A stretch of 64,000 bases of DNA from Echinarachnius parma (GCA_037951105.1 JBAMJV010001364.1:124001-188000); one strand, 5' to 3'; shown: positions 36,661 to 49,027, counted from the stretch's first letter. Translations and numbers: made by a program. Notes: generated by a model not told the origin, from the letters alone.

Positions 36661-38218
36661 AAGCGAAAGCGACTCGACAAATTACCCGTGCAATTGTGGT
36701 CATTACCATCTACCAGACTTCTAGGTTACGCGCGACGCGGGTCGATTATTGGTCAGCGCTCACAGACGGAACAACATGAAACATTAAAACAATGTTATAA
36801 TATTATTCAATTTTCTCCGTTATTCAATCGCGTTGGTGTACCGTTTTTGGCGGTTATTTGATTTAGTGCGTGAGCAATGTTTGCCAACAATGGTTCTTGA
36901 GTTTACTCAGAACATGATAAAAGGCATGGACATTTCTCCTGGCGGGACATTCGTGCACTTAACTGACGTTGACGCAGGGGGAACAAAGCGCTGGTAAGAA
37001 AAGTTCGACGTTCTTGTGCCATCATCCCAGGCTTCAAAGAAAGTTAACAGTGGAAGAGGGAACATAAATGCCTCCAGCGTTCGAGAGAGCAAGAACATTT
37101 GGATATCGATCCGGAGATGAAATCAGATGTGCATGGAATTGGAAGTATAACTATTCAAGCGTTGTCAACCATATTAATTTCGTGCCGCGCGAAAATAGCA
37201 ATTATATTTTACAAACCTGTCAATACTTCAAGAAGCTAGGAATATTTTCATTTTGGAACCCTGGTACTCCTTATTCTTGATTGTACATGTGGATTCTCCC
37301 AGATGATAGAAGTATTCTGACGATTTTCATCCGATAAATGCTGTGTTTCTTTCTTCCGTTTCTTCTTCTGTGGCAAGGAACTGACCACTGTCTAACTTGT
37401 CCAGCAGAAAGGTCTTACTGGCCAACTGACCTTCAGCAAAAAAACAAACAAACAAGCCGGACAAAACATTGCCTTAATAATTGCGGTACTTCAGGAGTGT
37501 GGAATTGAAAATAATAATTGTGGGAACCTTCTTTCGAGATCTCAAATTTTCTTCTTTGTTCCGTTTCTTCATCAACTGACCGCTGACCATCGGTTGACCC
37601 AAGACCGTTGACCGATACAGAGAGAGAGAAAAACTCTACCTGACCGATTGACCGTTCTGTTTCAATATTGACTGAAACACACTTGTTTGAGTTGTACGGG
37701 GGAACGACTGCTGAAGAGTGTTTGAGTTTTGTCTGACAACTTAAACCTTGACCAAACAGAACGGAGAGAGAAAAGGCTACTCTATATTACTCACTTGGTC
37801 ACTCAACTCTCACTTCACTACGTCAATATTATGACGATCATGCCATCGAAATAATTAGGGACAGTTAATTACTTATGCAACAGGAGTTTTTAAAGTGCGC
37901 AATTCATTACAATTCAAGAGGAATATTTGAATTTCGCGAGGGATAAATCGGAAGAAATTATTTCACTTTCGCAAGGTATATTCGGAAGAAATTATTTCAC
38001 TTTTTCAAGCAAATTTGCGGATTTATTTGGGACGACTAGAGGAAATATGTTTGTATCGCATGCCAGCTAAAGAATATACAGAATATCCGACGGAGATAAT
38101 ATTTCATTTCTATCAAGTAAAGGTGCGAATTTAATTGAGGGTTGTAGTACAACTGAAGGGGATAATTTGATTGTGTTTTTAATATAGAAAATACTAATTT
38201 CGCAGCTCGTTTGCCACG

Positions 38219-38720
38219 ATGCATTATCCGGCCATGTGCGGACAGGGGGGCATTATCACCCCGGTGATCATACTATCGACATTCTCATCAATCCTAATTT
38301 CTCTGGTCGAATCGAGACAGACTCGAAATATCCGGGGACAACAACAAGCTGCAATTAATCTGGTCACCAGGGAGACCGAACTCCACAAACTCGAACTGAC
38401 CGAGGAGGAGCTCCTACAGGACCTGGAGAACCTGCACAAGATAGTACGGCGGGGCACCGAGGACCTCAGCCGCCTCAACTGCCCGCCGTGCGAGCGGCTG
38501 CACTGCAGCCCGAAGAAGTCGTCCAAGTTGAACTGCAAGGGAGAGATCACGCTGGGGGTGTGCAACTGCTGTCCGCGATGCGCCAAGGTCGAGGGCGAGA
38601 GTTGCGGGGGAAAATGGAACTATCTGGGGCGGTGCGAGACCGGGTTCGAGTGCGCGCCCGAGGCGGCGGGCGCGGTCGGGCAGCTACACAGCGCGCCGCA
38701 GGGGGTCTGCAGAAGAATAA
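38219..38720 (+). CDS. Secreted IGFBP-domain protein, first coding exon
   Basis: It encodes 167 residues plus one base before the donor AATAA|GTGAGT at 38721. Residues 11-30 are hydrophobic (signal peptide or anchor). Residues 51-85 are charged and leucine-rich, likely an amphipathic or coiled-coil stretch. Residues 88-164 form an IGFBP N-terminal domain with 12 cysteines (88, 91, 96, 106, 115, 117, 118, 121, 129, 139, 145, 164). They include CPPC and GVCNCCPRCAKVEGESCGG, the local form of the GCGCCxxC hallmark. Such domains bind insulin-like peptides or serve as modules in CRIM1, IGFBPL and Kazald-type proteins. The type cannot be told without later exons, which I did not find. The phase 1 exit is usual for a modular extracellular domain. 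Codons are strongly GC-rich against AT-rich flanks. Met6 is an alternative start. Confidence 0.85.
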
Positions 38721-39229
38721 GTGAGTACAGTTTTGTATACAGCTTGCCATGGTAGATGGTATCCCAACTTATTTGTAATGACATGCGACAATGGCATCGT
38801 TGGAGATTGGTGATGGATTATTTTGTTGTCATTACCCCGAATGGATGATAATTATTAGGGTCGATGGATTCGATTCCAATTCATTGGAATCGATCAACTG
38901 ATTATACTCCTCACCTTACAATGTAGGTCTACTCAAATTAATACAGTTTATCATGCAATATACGAACAAAACAAATACATAAATAAAGACAATATTTAGC
39001 TATAAACATAAAATAACTAAGAAGGTTTTTTGAAGTAATATGCATAATGTGAAACAAACAAAAACAATAATCATTCCATAATCGTATATTTTGCCTAATT
39101 TATAAAAAAAAACAAAAAACTCAATATTCATCAATTACCATTCATGATCATTATCATTCATGATTGGCTCTTGGAGGAGCGCATATAATTTTGCTACGCT
39201 AAAATCATTAGTGAAAATGAACAAAGAAC
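38721..39229. other. Start of an intron of the IGFBP-domain gene
   Basis: AT-rich intronic sequence after the donor. No further exon was recognised between here and 52673, which consists mainly of repeats. Confidence 0.5.
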
Positions 39230-39330
39230 ATTGTTGAGCTTCGCCGGGATTCGAACCCTATAGACCTCACAAAGCATGCTCAAGATTGCTAGACCGGTGC
39301 TTTAACCACTGAGCAACACATACCCTTTAC
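39230..39330 (-). repeat. tRNA-derived SINE-like element
   Basis: On the minus strand there is an A-box-like TTGCTCAGTGGTTAAAGCAC and a B-box GGGTTCGAATCCC. The following AACAAAGAACAT-type sequence is shared with the copies at about 50770. The A-to-B spacing is longer than in a short tRNA. It is a SINE head or a tRNA with a long variable arm, and no good acceptor stem was resolved. Confidence 0.6.
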
Positions 39331-39379
39331 ACTCAGAAATAAGGTACAAAATTACACCCTAATAAAGCTGCTACATTAA

Positions 39380-39757
39380 AGGGATCTAGTAACTTTGTTG
39401 ACATGTGCAAAAAGTGATGAGTGGTTGATACAATTAATATTGTTGTTATCTGATATGTCCACTGGGTGTTATGTGAAAATTTCAAGTTAAATGGACGTTA
39501 TATGGCCGAGTAATGAGCAAAAATGCAAAGTGATATTCACTAACTTATTGTATTCACTTTGTACACGGTTTCGACGGTCCAGTGGATAATTTAACATCTG
39601 AACACTTCAATCGTAAAGATCTTTTTAACGAAAGGGAAATTTGAAAAACCGAAACCTGTCCCATGCTTTTATTGTTAATACGAATACAACAAGATATGAG
39701 TGAACCGCTATAATTCCAATTGGATTTTGAGGATTTGGACAATGTTACTAAGTCCCT
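39380..39757. mobile_element. MITE family B, intact copy
   Basis: TTAA (39376-39379) is followed by AGGGATCTAGTAACTTTG. The right end AATGTTACTAAGTCCCT is followed by TTAA (39758-39761). This is the best-preserved member of the family in the window. Confidence 0.85.
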
Positions 39758-39761
39758 TTAA

Positions 39762-42170
39762 GGGTGCAAATTAGAACCTTTTTTTTTTATATCTTAGTGT
39801 GTTTGATGGTGGTTCTTTCCTCAAAACAACTTTTTAGTGCGATCCGGAGGTCTCAAGTTCGATTCCCATCAGCAAAGCCTAATATCGTTTGGTCATTTAA
39901 ATTCATTTAATTTATTTCAGGTCAGTTCCTCCTAAAAAAAAAGGATAAACGGTTATTTCAACGATTTTATTAGGAAAAAACATAAATCCACTATTTTTAC
40001 TTTCTTACAAAGAAGGACGCGTTAAATTAAATTATCTTTTATTTGATGTAATTTATCATCAGAGGAGTAAGTTTTAATTGTGTATAATGTTTGCACCCTT
40101 ATTTTATTTACGATTGAATTATGAAAACAGGTAATATATATTCGATTTATATAGCGCATAAATATGGTTGATCATCATCTCTAAGCACTTAACAATAATA
40201 GGTACTTAAACTTCATATTTTAATCCTATATAATTCCCCTTTGTTTGGCAGGGAAATAAATTAGATGTAATAGAGATACTTTAAAACGATTTTATGAATT
40301 TGTAATAATCAATTTGAATTGGAAACAGACTGAAAGACAGACACACTTGCACACAGATGTGCACATTTTATTTCACACACAGACACCCCCACACACATAC
40401 AAACACACACACACACAATGGTACAAACGAAGATTAACACATACGCGCACAGACATATTCCATTTTGTTACATCCTTTATTCATGTTGTTTGTAAGGGAA
40501 ACATAATTATGTATTGTTTTACATTAAAAACGACAGTGTAATTACATCGATAAAAGTTGGATTGACAACAGACTCACATTCATGTGTATACATACATACG
40601 AACATAAGAAATTATTTTAGAGTCGCACACTTTACACACGATTTCGTTCTCACACATAAACACCCAAACACACATCCACATCCACACAGACAAACAAACA
40701 AACAAACAAACACACAAACAGGCAAATACTAAAGCGAACGAATTGGTATGTAATGTATGTATTTGAAACAGACATAAACACACGCACATATACACTCACA
40801 AACAATGTGGGACAAATAAACAGACAAACAACTAATAAAGTACACGACTTACAACGTAATGAAAAAACGTAAACACACGCGCACATAGACACACCCACAT
40901 ACACACACACACATACACACACACACAAAAAAAACACACACACACACAAACAGACAACAAAGCGCTACAACTTGGAACGTGTACTTGTCCGCTCCGCTGA
41001 TCATAACGGATGCCTGGTCGTTTTGTTTACGGTCACCTAACAATCTACAATAAATCATGGGGGATTCTAACGAGAAAATGCAAGTTTATACCGTGTCAAC
41101 GGGGTGTAAATTAGAGTCAAGTTTACGCGCCAGTTCCTTCCCCTATACCGTGACACGCGTTTTGTTTAGCCTCATGCTGATTCACCATTATAAAGTGGGC
41201 TAGCCTTACTCGGTTGCGTTTTTAGTTTTCCACTACTTTCATTTAAATATCTGTGTCCAGATAAATTGACATGTTAACTCTCTTATAGTGCCAATTTAAA
41301 TGCAAGAATCCACTACGGCCAGTTATTTAGACATGTCATTATCCCCCATCACAATACAAATATTTAAGTCAAAGAATTATTAAATTCATAACACACAATC
41401 GTTAAACGTCGCCAAATATTGACGTGAGAAGCATAGACTAACACAAAATATAAGTGCATATAGAGTATTGGGTTTTTTTGTTTTTGTTTTGGAAATTTTC
41501 AGCGTGGAGACGATTGTTGGTTACAATAATATTCAGTTACACATTCATGTATTTGTTTTATTCGCTCTCGGCACAATTAGTACGATGCTAAACTGTTTTG
41601 TGGAACATTATTCACATATACCACATACTACTTTATTCCGGTTTGTACATTTCGTACGAATTTTGTGTGTATTTTCTATAGGTGTTAATGCAAATTATTC
41701 ATGCTTGTCATGGAGACCATATTATTTCATGATATATTTTAATACATTTTGTACAATTTCGTGTGTATGTTCTTACTGTTTGAAGGACACTTATTTTAAA
41801 AAAAGCCTGCATATTCCAGCTCGTATTCATTGTGTGATGCAAACAAAATTCTCAATCAGCCCGAATGTAAGGCTAATCCTAAATGTAGACGAAGATGCTA
41901 ATAACGCGCGAAGGGGAAGCGCGGAAGGAGGAATTTATTCCGTTCCAGTCGATTACACGATATGCCGATCGTACATCCGATCGATCACGCTTCCCCGTGA
42001 TCTCAGCACTCTCGTCTGATCGATGAACTTATATTTGGAATGCATAATTTATATTTGTTTTCTCGCCTCCGCCACTGAACGAGATGGATATTGGGAATGA
42101 GAAATGAATGACCTTGTCACCTCTGTCATAACAAACATATAAGTCGGTTCCTGCTTTGGAAGACAAATGC
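39762..42170. other. Interval rich in CA-type simple repeats
   Basis: CA-rich stretches lie at about 40330-40420, 40640-40720 (including ACAA repeats) and 40870-40960. A SINE-like B box, CAAGTTCGATTCCC, is at about 39853. A long open frame at 41468-42019 has no recognisable domain. Confidence 0.5.
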
Positions 42171-42185
42171 AGTCATTTCCATCTT

Positions 42186-42279
42186 AGATGATGATGATAA
42201 TGATGGTGAGGTTGATGATGATGGAGGTGATGATGATGAAGATGATGATGGAGGTGATGGTGACGATGATGAAGATGAC

Positions 42280-42345
<66 letters not shown>

Positions 42346-42346
42346 A

Positions 42347-42382
<36 letters not shown>

Positions 42383-42545
42383 GCGTTGATGATGATGACG
42401 ATGGTGGTGGTGTTGATGATGATGGTGTTGATGATGATGATGACGATGGTGGTGATGATGATGGTTGTGATGATGAGGAGAAGGAGGAGGATTATAATGG
42501 TGATGATGATGATGCTGATGACCATTCATTTCCAACAGCATTATC
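42186..42545. repeat. GAT trinucleotide microsatellite
   Basis: About 350 bp of mostly GAT triplets with scattered AAT, GGT and GTT interruptions. The open frames of over 100 codons on both strands (poly-His, poly-Met/Ile) are products of the repeat. Confidence 0.95.
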
Positions 42546-43640
42546 ATCATCGTCATTGTTTTGTTTTTTGTTTGTTTGTGTAATAGCTAGCTCTCAATTG
42601 CTTAGTAATTTACATATTTGTTTTAACAATACCATGTTATAACATTTGAAAATTGGGTCCCAAAAGTAGCACAAGCATTATCGTGTTACTGAAAGTGGAA
42701 CATGTAGGTGGCAGGTGTAGTATTGCTAAATTTGAAACTGTTTCAAAAGTTCAAAATGTTCCTTCGTGTGTGTCGCTTCAAAAATTAAATCTTGGTAATT
42801 TCGCTTTGGCCTTTATAGGTTGTTTTGCATTGTTCCGGGCGTAGGGGTTTTGTTAATTGTTCAATTATTCTTATGAAATTGATAACAAATAGTCATCATT
42901 CACAAAACATTGTAAAAGGCCACCTGAATTGCGAGCTGGTAACGAAATCGCGTGTTTTAATGTTTGCTAATGGCGAGCCATTTGAAACATCGAAATTCAA
43001 ACTGCGCTAAAGACTAGTGGCACATCCATGGTCACACCTGATGCGGGGGAATTCGAACGAATGGAAATAGGGGGGGGGGGGGGGGGGGGGTACCCATGAG
43101 GGGCAGCCAATAAATACATTCAAAATAGGGTTTGTATTTTATTCAATAAACGTCTCTTATGGGGATAGTGAGAAGGCAAGAATTACAAGAGGGGTGCAGG
43201 TGGGCAATAGTCCACCCCACCCCTCCATTGTAAGCTACACCAACAGTACACTGCAAAGTCCCCACCACTATTTGCTTTAGTATGATGTCAATCCATGTCA
43301 CAAACACATGGCCCGGCATGACATCATATCAACACCCAGGGACCTACCACATCGAATGTGACATCATCTGGGTCGCCATTATGATGTCATAGTAAGACAG
43401 AAACGAGGTCGCGATTATGACGTAGATAATTGCTCGGCGTTGGCATGGTTGGAGGGCAAATTAAACTAGTTAGCACGCAGCTCGCAGTCGCGGTGCGTGG
43501 GCATGTATGCCTAGTTTTAGCAGCCAGTGAAGATTTAAAGGGAGCTGGTCGCTTTCTCAAACATAAATTAAATATGTTTGTCCAAGGATTAACTCCTTGG
43601 TTTGTCTAAAATTTTAGGCATAACAATATAATGGTAGATA
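42546..43640. other. Interval without recognised genes
   Basis: It contains a G-run of about 22 at 43069-43091. No exon was recognised. Confidence 0.4.
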
Positions 43641-43644
43641 TCTG

Positions 43645-43820
43645 GGACCCGTTGTAGAAAGAGATCTTGCAATCGATTGTAAAGTTGCAATACATTTCAA
43701 GTCAGATCATGTGACTATTTAATGCGCAAATCTGATTGGTTCACACGCGCATATTTTCCGACTTGCAATTAATTGCAATTTTACAATCGATTGCAACTCG
43801 TTCTTCAACGAGACCCTGGA
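43645..43820. mobile_element. Short inverted-repeat element, family D copy 2
   Basis: The arms read GAAAGAGATCTTGCAATCGA and its mirror CGATTGCAACTCGTTCTTC, around CTGATTGGTTCACACGCGC. This is the clearest copy of the family also seen at 258-424, and split at 56318-58650. Confidence 0.75.
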
Positions 43821-44096
43821 GATATTACGAAGAGGGATAATATTCATGTTACAATAATCTTTGAAATATAAAGTTAAAACAAGTTAATCTAATTTTGCAA
43901 GCATTATTTTTTACAGAAAAAATGATTTCATGAACACCACAAATCATGAGCATAATTATACCTCCTCATTTTGTTTTCTCCAAACAACTGTTGTATTGTA
44001 GGTTTAATAAAGCATCATAGCTACCATTCATTCATGTAAAAGAAAGTCAACGCTTCCCAGCCTTTGCCTGGCATTGTTTATACCAATTTGCTTTAA

Positions 44097-44434
44097 ACAG
44101 ATCTAGTAACATTTTCCAAATCCAAAAGAAAATTCTTAGAACTCTATTATAGTGCTTATCTCATACCATGTTGTATTCGTGTTATTAATATAAACATGGA
44201 ACAGGTTTTGTTTTTTCGAATTTCTTTTGATTGAAGTGAGGATGCTTTTGAATTATCCATTGAATAGTTATAACTGTGTACGAAGTCAATGCAATGTGTA
44301 AACAAATGTCACTTAGCATTTTTACTCATAACTTGGCCATAATATGTCCATTTAGCGTGAATTTTCTAAAGTAGACATGAGATATCACAATTATATACAT
44401 TGCTTTCACATGTGAACACATTTACTAGGTCCCT
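44097..44434. mobile_element. MITE family B, copy 4
   Basis: TTAA (44093-44096) is followed by ACAGATCTAGTAAC. The right end TTACTAGGTCCCT is followed by TTAA (44435-44438). Confidence 0.75.
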
Positions 44435-44711
44435 TTAATTGGAGCTGCGTGGGCATAGACCGATATATTGCTACTTTTATCTACATTCATATCTAACTGT
44501 ATGTTATGATTATTGTATAGAGAAACGTTTAGCCATGTGTTCCGAATCAGGAATGTAACCTACATACCTGGATTAAATCAATTATGAACCGGTAGCACAC
44601 TATATTTACTTTGTATCACAATGTTCTTAGGGTCTTTCATGCGAGTGATTTATATTTAACCGCTTGATTAATATTTTGGACTACGCGGTCTACGTTCAGA
44701 ATAAAGCTTAA

Positions 44712-45655
44712 AGGGGTAGTTCAGTTTTGGTAGAGAGGGCGCTGCACAACACAATTTTCTTGTGAGGTAATGAACCACTGAGTGTCGAATTTGAAAGAAC
44801 ATGCAATTTTAATGACAGAATAAACTTTATTTGGTCAAAATCGGTTCAGAAATGGCTGAAATATCAATAAATATATCCGATCGTAATTAATTTGGGCCCC
44901 AAATTGATTCGATGATTTTAAAAAATAAAATAAAAATGCTTACACTTTTTCAAACATTTTCAAAAGCGGTTTTTAAATAGTTGTTGATGATCTCTTTATT
45001 TAATCATTATTTCAACAAAACATCACATGCATAATTTTGTCTGAAAAATGGTTGAAACCAATGCCTTTTTAGAGAGCGCACTCTTGTGTTTGAATGGCTC
45101 TTTTTGAATGATAACAGGCTTTTTACTTAGTCGTTTGTAATTTTGTATACCTTTCGAGCATGGTGGAGTTATAACTATTAGTTTGTAATGTTACTGTGCA
45201 GGTTTTGGTTACTAAAGTTCAGCCTTACCAGTATAGAGGGCGCTGCACGAAATAATTTTGCAGTGAGGTAATGAAAAACTGAGTGTAAAATTTGAAAGAG
45301 CATACAATTTTAATGGCAGAATAAATTTTATTTAATCAAAATCGGTTCAGAAACGGCTGAAATATCAATAAATATATCCGCTCGTAATAAATCTTTGGCC
45401 CAGATTTATTCGATGATTTGTTTACAAAAATGTAAAAAATGCCTACACTTTTTCAAACATTTTCAAGAGAGGTTTTTAAATAGTTGTTGATGATCTCTCT
45501 ATAATTTGTTATGAAAAATGGTTGAAATCAATGTATTTTAGAGAGCGCCCTCTAGAGTTGTAATGGCTCTTTTTTAATGATAACAGGCTTTTTAATTAGT
45601 CGTTTGTAATTGTCTATACCTTTCGAGCATGGTGGAGTTATAACTATTAGTTTCC
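44712..45655. mobile_element. Two family A MITEs head to tail
   Basis: TTAA (44708-44711) is followed by AGGGGTAGTTCAGTTTTGG, and the first copy runs to about 45230. A second body starts at about 45232 with AGTATAGAGGGCGCTGCACG and is cut near 45655 at TAACTATTAGTTT. They differ from each other and lie in the same orientation. Confidence 0.75.
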
Positions 45656-45770
45656 CAGCTAGCCACCTGAAGTTGGGCCGATGTCGGAATTTGGTTGCCG
45701 GATGTCGGCATATCGCCGTTGGCTCGAGGTTAAAATGTCCGCCAGCCCAACATCGTCACGACGTCATTTT

Positions 45771-45873
45771 TGTGATATATTGGCATAACGTCATTTCCGA
45801 CAATGGCCCAACATCATGTCATGAGATGATGTTGGGCCATTGTCGGAAAATGACGTTATGCCAATATATCACA
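45771..45873. repeat. Near-perfect ~100 bp palindrome
   Basis: The left arm has TGTGATATATTGGCATAACG and GACAATGGCCCAACATCAT, and the right arm mirrors them. Arms of about 47 bp meet at TGTCATGAG. A related half-copy of the GTTGGGC and GTCGG motifs lies just to the left (45670-45700), suggesting a larger decayed element. Confidence 0.85.
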
Positions 45874-46079
45874 ACTAGCTGTACCCGCGGAAATCCGCGG
45901 GTTTTTGTAAGAGAAAGACGATGATGACATAACGACACTTTAAAACTTTACTAAATATCCCACAGTCATCATTTAAATAGTAAGACAAAATAGACTCGGG
46001 CGATGACCCCACAACCCGTCGGGGCCCCGTCCAACGATATCCGGCAATGTATAACAACATCATGATGGTTTAGTATCCA

Positions 46080-46660
46080 TGCAAAGTTATTCAGTTATCC
46101 CCCATAATTTGTTCCGCTTGTATTAAAATAGATACAATAATATATGTTCGTGTTCTTGCTCATAAAGTAGCTTCGCAAGCTCCCCCCCCCCCCCCCCCCC
46201 CGTGGCTCCAATTGCCTGTATGACAAATAACCCGTCGTGTCCCCTACACGTTTCATATCATAAACTAAGTTCATTTGCATACTACATGAGCAGATACTTC
46301 CCCCATCCTTTCTACCCCCCACCCCCGATAATTTGTTCCACTTGTATCAAATTAGATACAGTACACTATGTTCGTGTTCTTGCTAGCTTCGCCGCTGCCC
46401 CCCCCCCCCCTTGTCTCCAATTGCCTGCATGACACATAACCCGTCGTGTCCCCTAAACAATTCATATCCAAACTAAGTTCTCCCGCGTATACATTTTTAA
46501 ATATTCTTGTGAAACCCGATGATATATTCCTTTGAAGGGAATATTAGCCGTCTATACATGGATTGCATAATAAATGAGCAGATACCTCCCCCGTCCATTC
46601 TACCCCCACCCAAACCCCCCCCCCCCCCACCCCCTCGGCGTCTCCTCTGGTACTGCATGG
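46080..46660. repeat. Degenerate tandem repeat with C-runs
   Basis: Two main units of about 220 bp share TAATTTGTTCC, GTTCGTGTTCTTGCT, a C-run, TCCAATTGCCTG and AACCCGTCGTGTCCCCTA. The C-runs are at about 46180-46201 and 46398-46410. A partial third unit follows, with a C-run at about 46615-46633. Confidence 0.75.
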
Positions 46661-47215
46661 TAGCTTCGTGGCTGACTTAATACATCTTACCACAAGCTGG
46701 CGCAATTATAGTATCGTGTACGGTAGGGCGAATGAGATAGTGACCAGAGACGATGGTCAGCAGGTCAGTGAGCTATGCAAATAAACTACGGTTCGGTGGG
46801 GGTAATTCGATGACTGCGCGACCTGTATACACGGCTGCACAGCCATTGCGCGTTGTATAACCGCAGCTAAATTGAAGTCGTCGCATTTTGTCGTCGATGC
46901 ACTTACAAACACGATGCCAATCGGCAATAGCGATCATTACCATACCATCCGCGTAATATAAATATTGATATTTATTAAAACCTGAGTAGTTTCGCAACCT
47001 GTTATATCTAAAACGTGACCCCCAGCTGTTCTCTTGTGATATCTATTAGTATATGTATGTCTGTGACTTCTAATGATGCACCAATGGTGTAGAAAAGACT
47101 AACACAGGATTTGGATAGATTAGGAATAGGAAGTTTACTGGATGAAAGACCCAGTCTGTCCGGGTACACGCTCATTAACAAGTTATATAGCTTACATAAC
47201 CAGCTACTGGCACAC
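46661..47215. other. Interval without recognised features
   Basis: No exon, RNA gene or repeat end recognised. Confidence 0.4.
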
Positions 47216-47219
47216 AGCA

Positions 47220-49027
47220 GGGCAATTCCAAGCAAACATTGACATAAGCACCCATTTTTCAAATTTGTCGAATCATAACATATTTGGTATCAAATTAAAG
47301 CTTAAAGATTAAACTATTCAGAAATGTATTTTGTTCAAAAAATTTGTTGGCGTAAACTATTATTTCATAGGAATTAATTAGCATAAATTAATTTTCAATT
47401 ATTTTCACAAAATATACTTGTAAATATTAAGCTTAAAAGAGCTGCAAAAATAGGTTTTCATAAAATTTTCTTTCAGTGTTGGTAAGAACATTACTTCAAT
47501 TTATCAGATAAATATCTATTTCGGCATTTTCGCTCTTTGTTCTGCTTCAGTGACTGTTTCATTTATAGTCATCTATATGTCACGCTGTTACCCTAAAAAC
47601 AGGTATTTTTAATATTTCTGGAAAAATATGAATGGGAATGAAATTATTTTTTGTTTCTTCTTCATTCACCCATAGGGCTATATTATGGATGCTAAATAGC
47701 AGCATTATCTTTTACCACTAATTAATCTAAGCAATATCAATTTGGTCACGCTGTTACTTTTTGGGTAACAGCGTGACGCAACCTACTTTTTTTTTGCAAT
47801 ATCTCAAGAATCGTTGGATGGATTCTGTTCAAACTTTGTACAAGACATGTATTCAGAGGTATGGATTATCTGATACATTTTGGGGCCATGAGGTCAAAGG
47901 TCAAAGGTCACAGCTAATTAATATGCAAAAAATATATTATTCTCAAGATATTTCAAGAATCCTTGAAGGATGACATGATAATTAATACTGGTATGCGTTC
48001 AGTGAAGTAGATGACCTGATTATAGAATTTGGTCATGTGGTCAAAGGTCAACAGGTCAAATTATTGTAGTTTATTTTTTATCTCACAAAAAAATGCCAGA
48101 ATTAATGTTAGAAAGAGTACTGTAGATAAAAGAAAATTCTATGAAAATGTTTGGAGGACAGGTCAAAGGTCACTCGGATAATAACCAATTCAAACACAAA
48201 AACTTACTGACATTGAAATCATGTTACATGAATCAAATCACTTGTAGATATGCACTGTGCCACATAAAATTAAACATTTGTATGCTAATTTGAGAAATAA
48301 GGTCAAAGGTCAGATGTCAAAGGTCTAATATTTCATTGTTGCAATTAAGTTTGTATTTTGGGTTTGATATTTGATGGTTCCTCAAACTAAATTCTGAAAA
48401 AGATGAGAATTTCAGTTTTGTCCAAAAACATTTTTTATCAATAGAGGGCGCTAGGCTGCAAATTTGTGTCATGCGAACCATCATTTCAGAGCATCTGGGT
48501 TATATTACCCATTCATCTAGTTCTGTATAGATTCTGGATGACTACATCAAAATTATATAATCTTATTCATCTCATCAATATCTCCCATATATAACATGTA
48601 CAATTCAGAGGTCACGCTGTTACCGTCACGCTGTTACCGTGCACAGATACGTTTATGATATCATATTTACTATGAACATTGGATTTTTTCTACTTTTTTT
48701 TTGGGATGTTCTAGCTTGATGTCTAGTACAAAGAATCAATGTGACAAAATTGCAAAATGTTCCTGTAGTTCACAGAGTTTGCTTAGTTTCTTACCATGTA
48801 AGAAACCCATGTCTTTTTGCCGTCACGCTGTTACCGCAGATATTGATATTCATAATTCATAATTTAGTGGGAATTTTGATTTTCTTTCCTATTGTAAATA
48901 ATTAGTAGGATAGTGGTAACAGATGCATATCAAAATTTGGTTCTGGACATTTTTATTTTGTGAGTTATTTAGACTTTCATCGTGAGAAACACCCTCCTAC
49001 CGTCACGCTGTTACCTTGGAATTGCCC
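47220..49027. mobile_element. Inverted-repeat element E1 with nuclear-receptor-like DR1 arrays
   Basis: The ends are GGGCAATTCCAAG and CTTGGAATTGCCC, flanked by AGCA (47216-47219 and 49028-49031). The interior has about six copies of GTCACGCTGTTACC or its complement, including a palindromic pair at 47747-47776. It also has four clusters of AGGTCA half-sites spaced by one base (47892, 48046, 48160, 48300). No transposase ORF. The inverted relative E2 is at 56585-58597. Confidence 0.85.

Larger units (their letters stand above)
32791..37650. repeat. Tandem duplication, copy 2 (4860 bp)
   Basis: This is the second head-to-tail copy of 27931-32790. It ends at TGACCGATTG, after which unique sequence (ACCGTTCTG) leads to the IGFBP-domain gene about 570 bp downstream. 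Confidence 0.95.

Noticed and set aside
41468-42019. 183-codon open frame on the plus strand
   Set aside because: Low-complexity composition (Phe, Ile, Cys, Tyr rich), no domain, no GC rise as seen in the true exons, and no splice context. It is probably a chance ORF in AT-rich DNA.
42173-42583. Long open frames encoding poly-His, poly-Met and poly-Ile
   Set aside because: All are translations of the GAT microsatellite on both strands.
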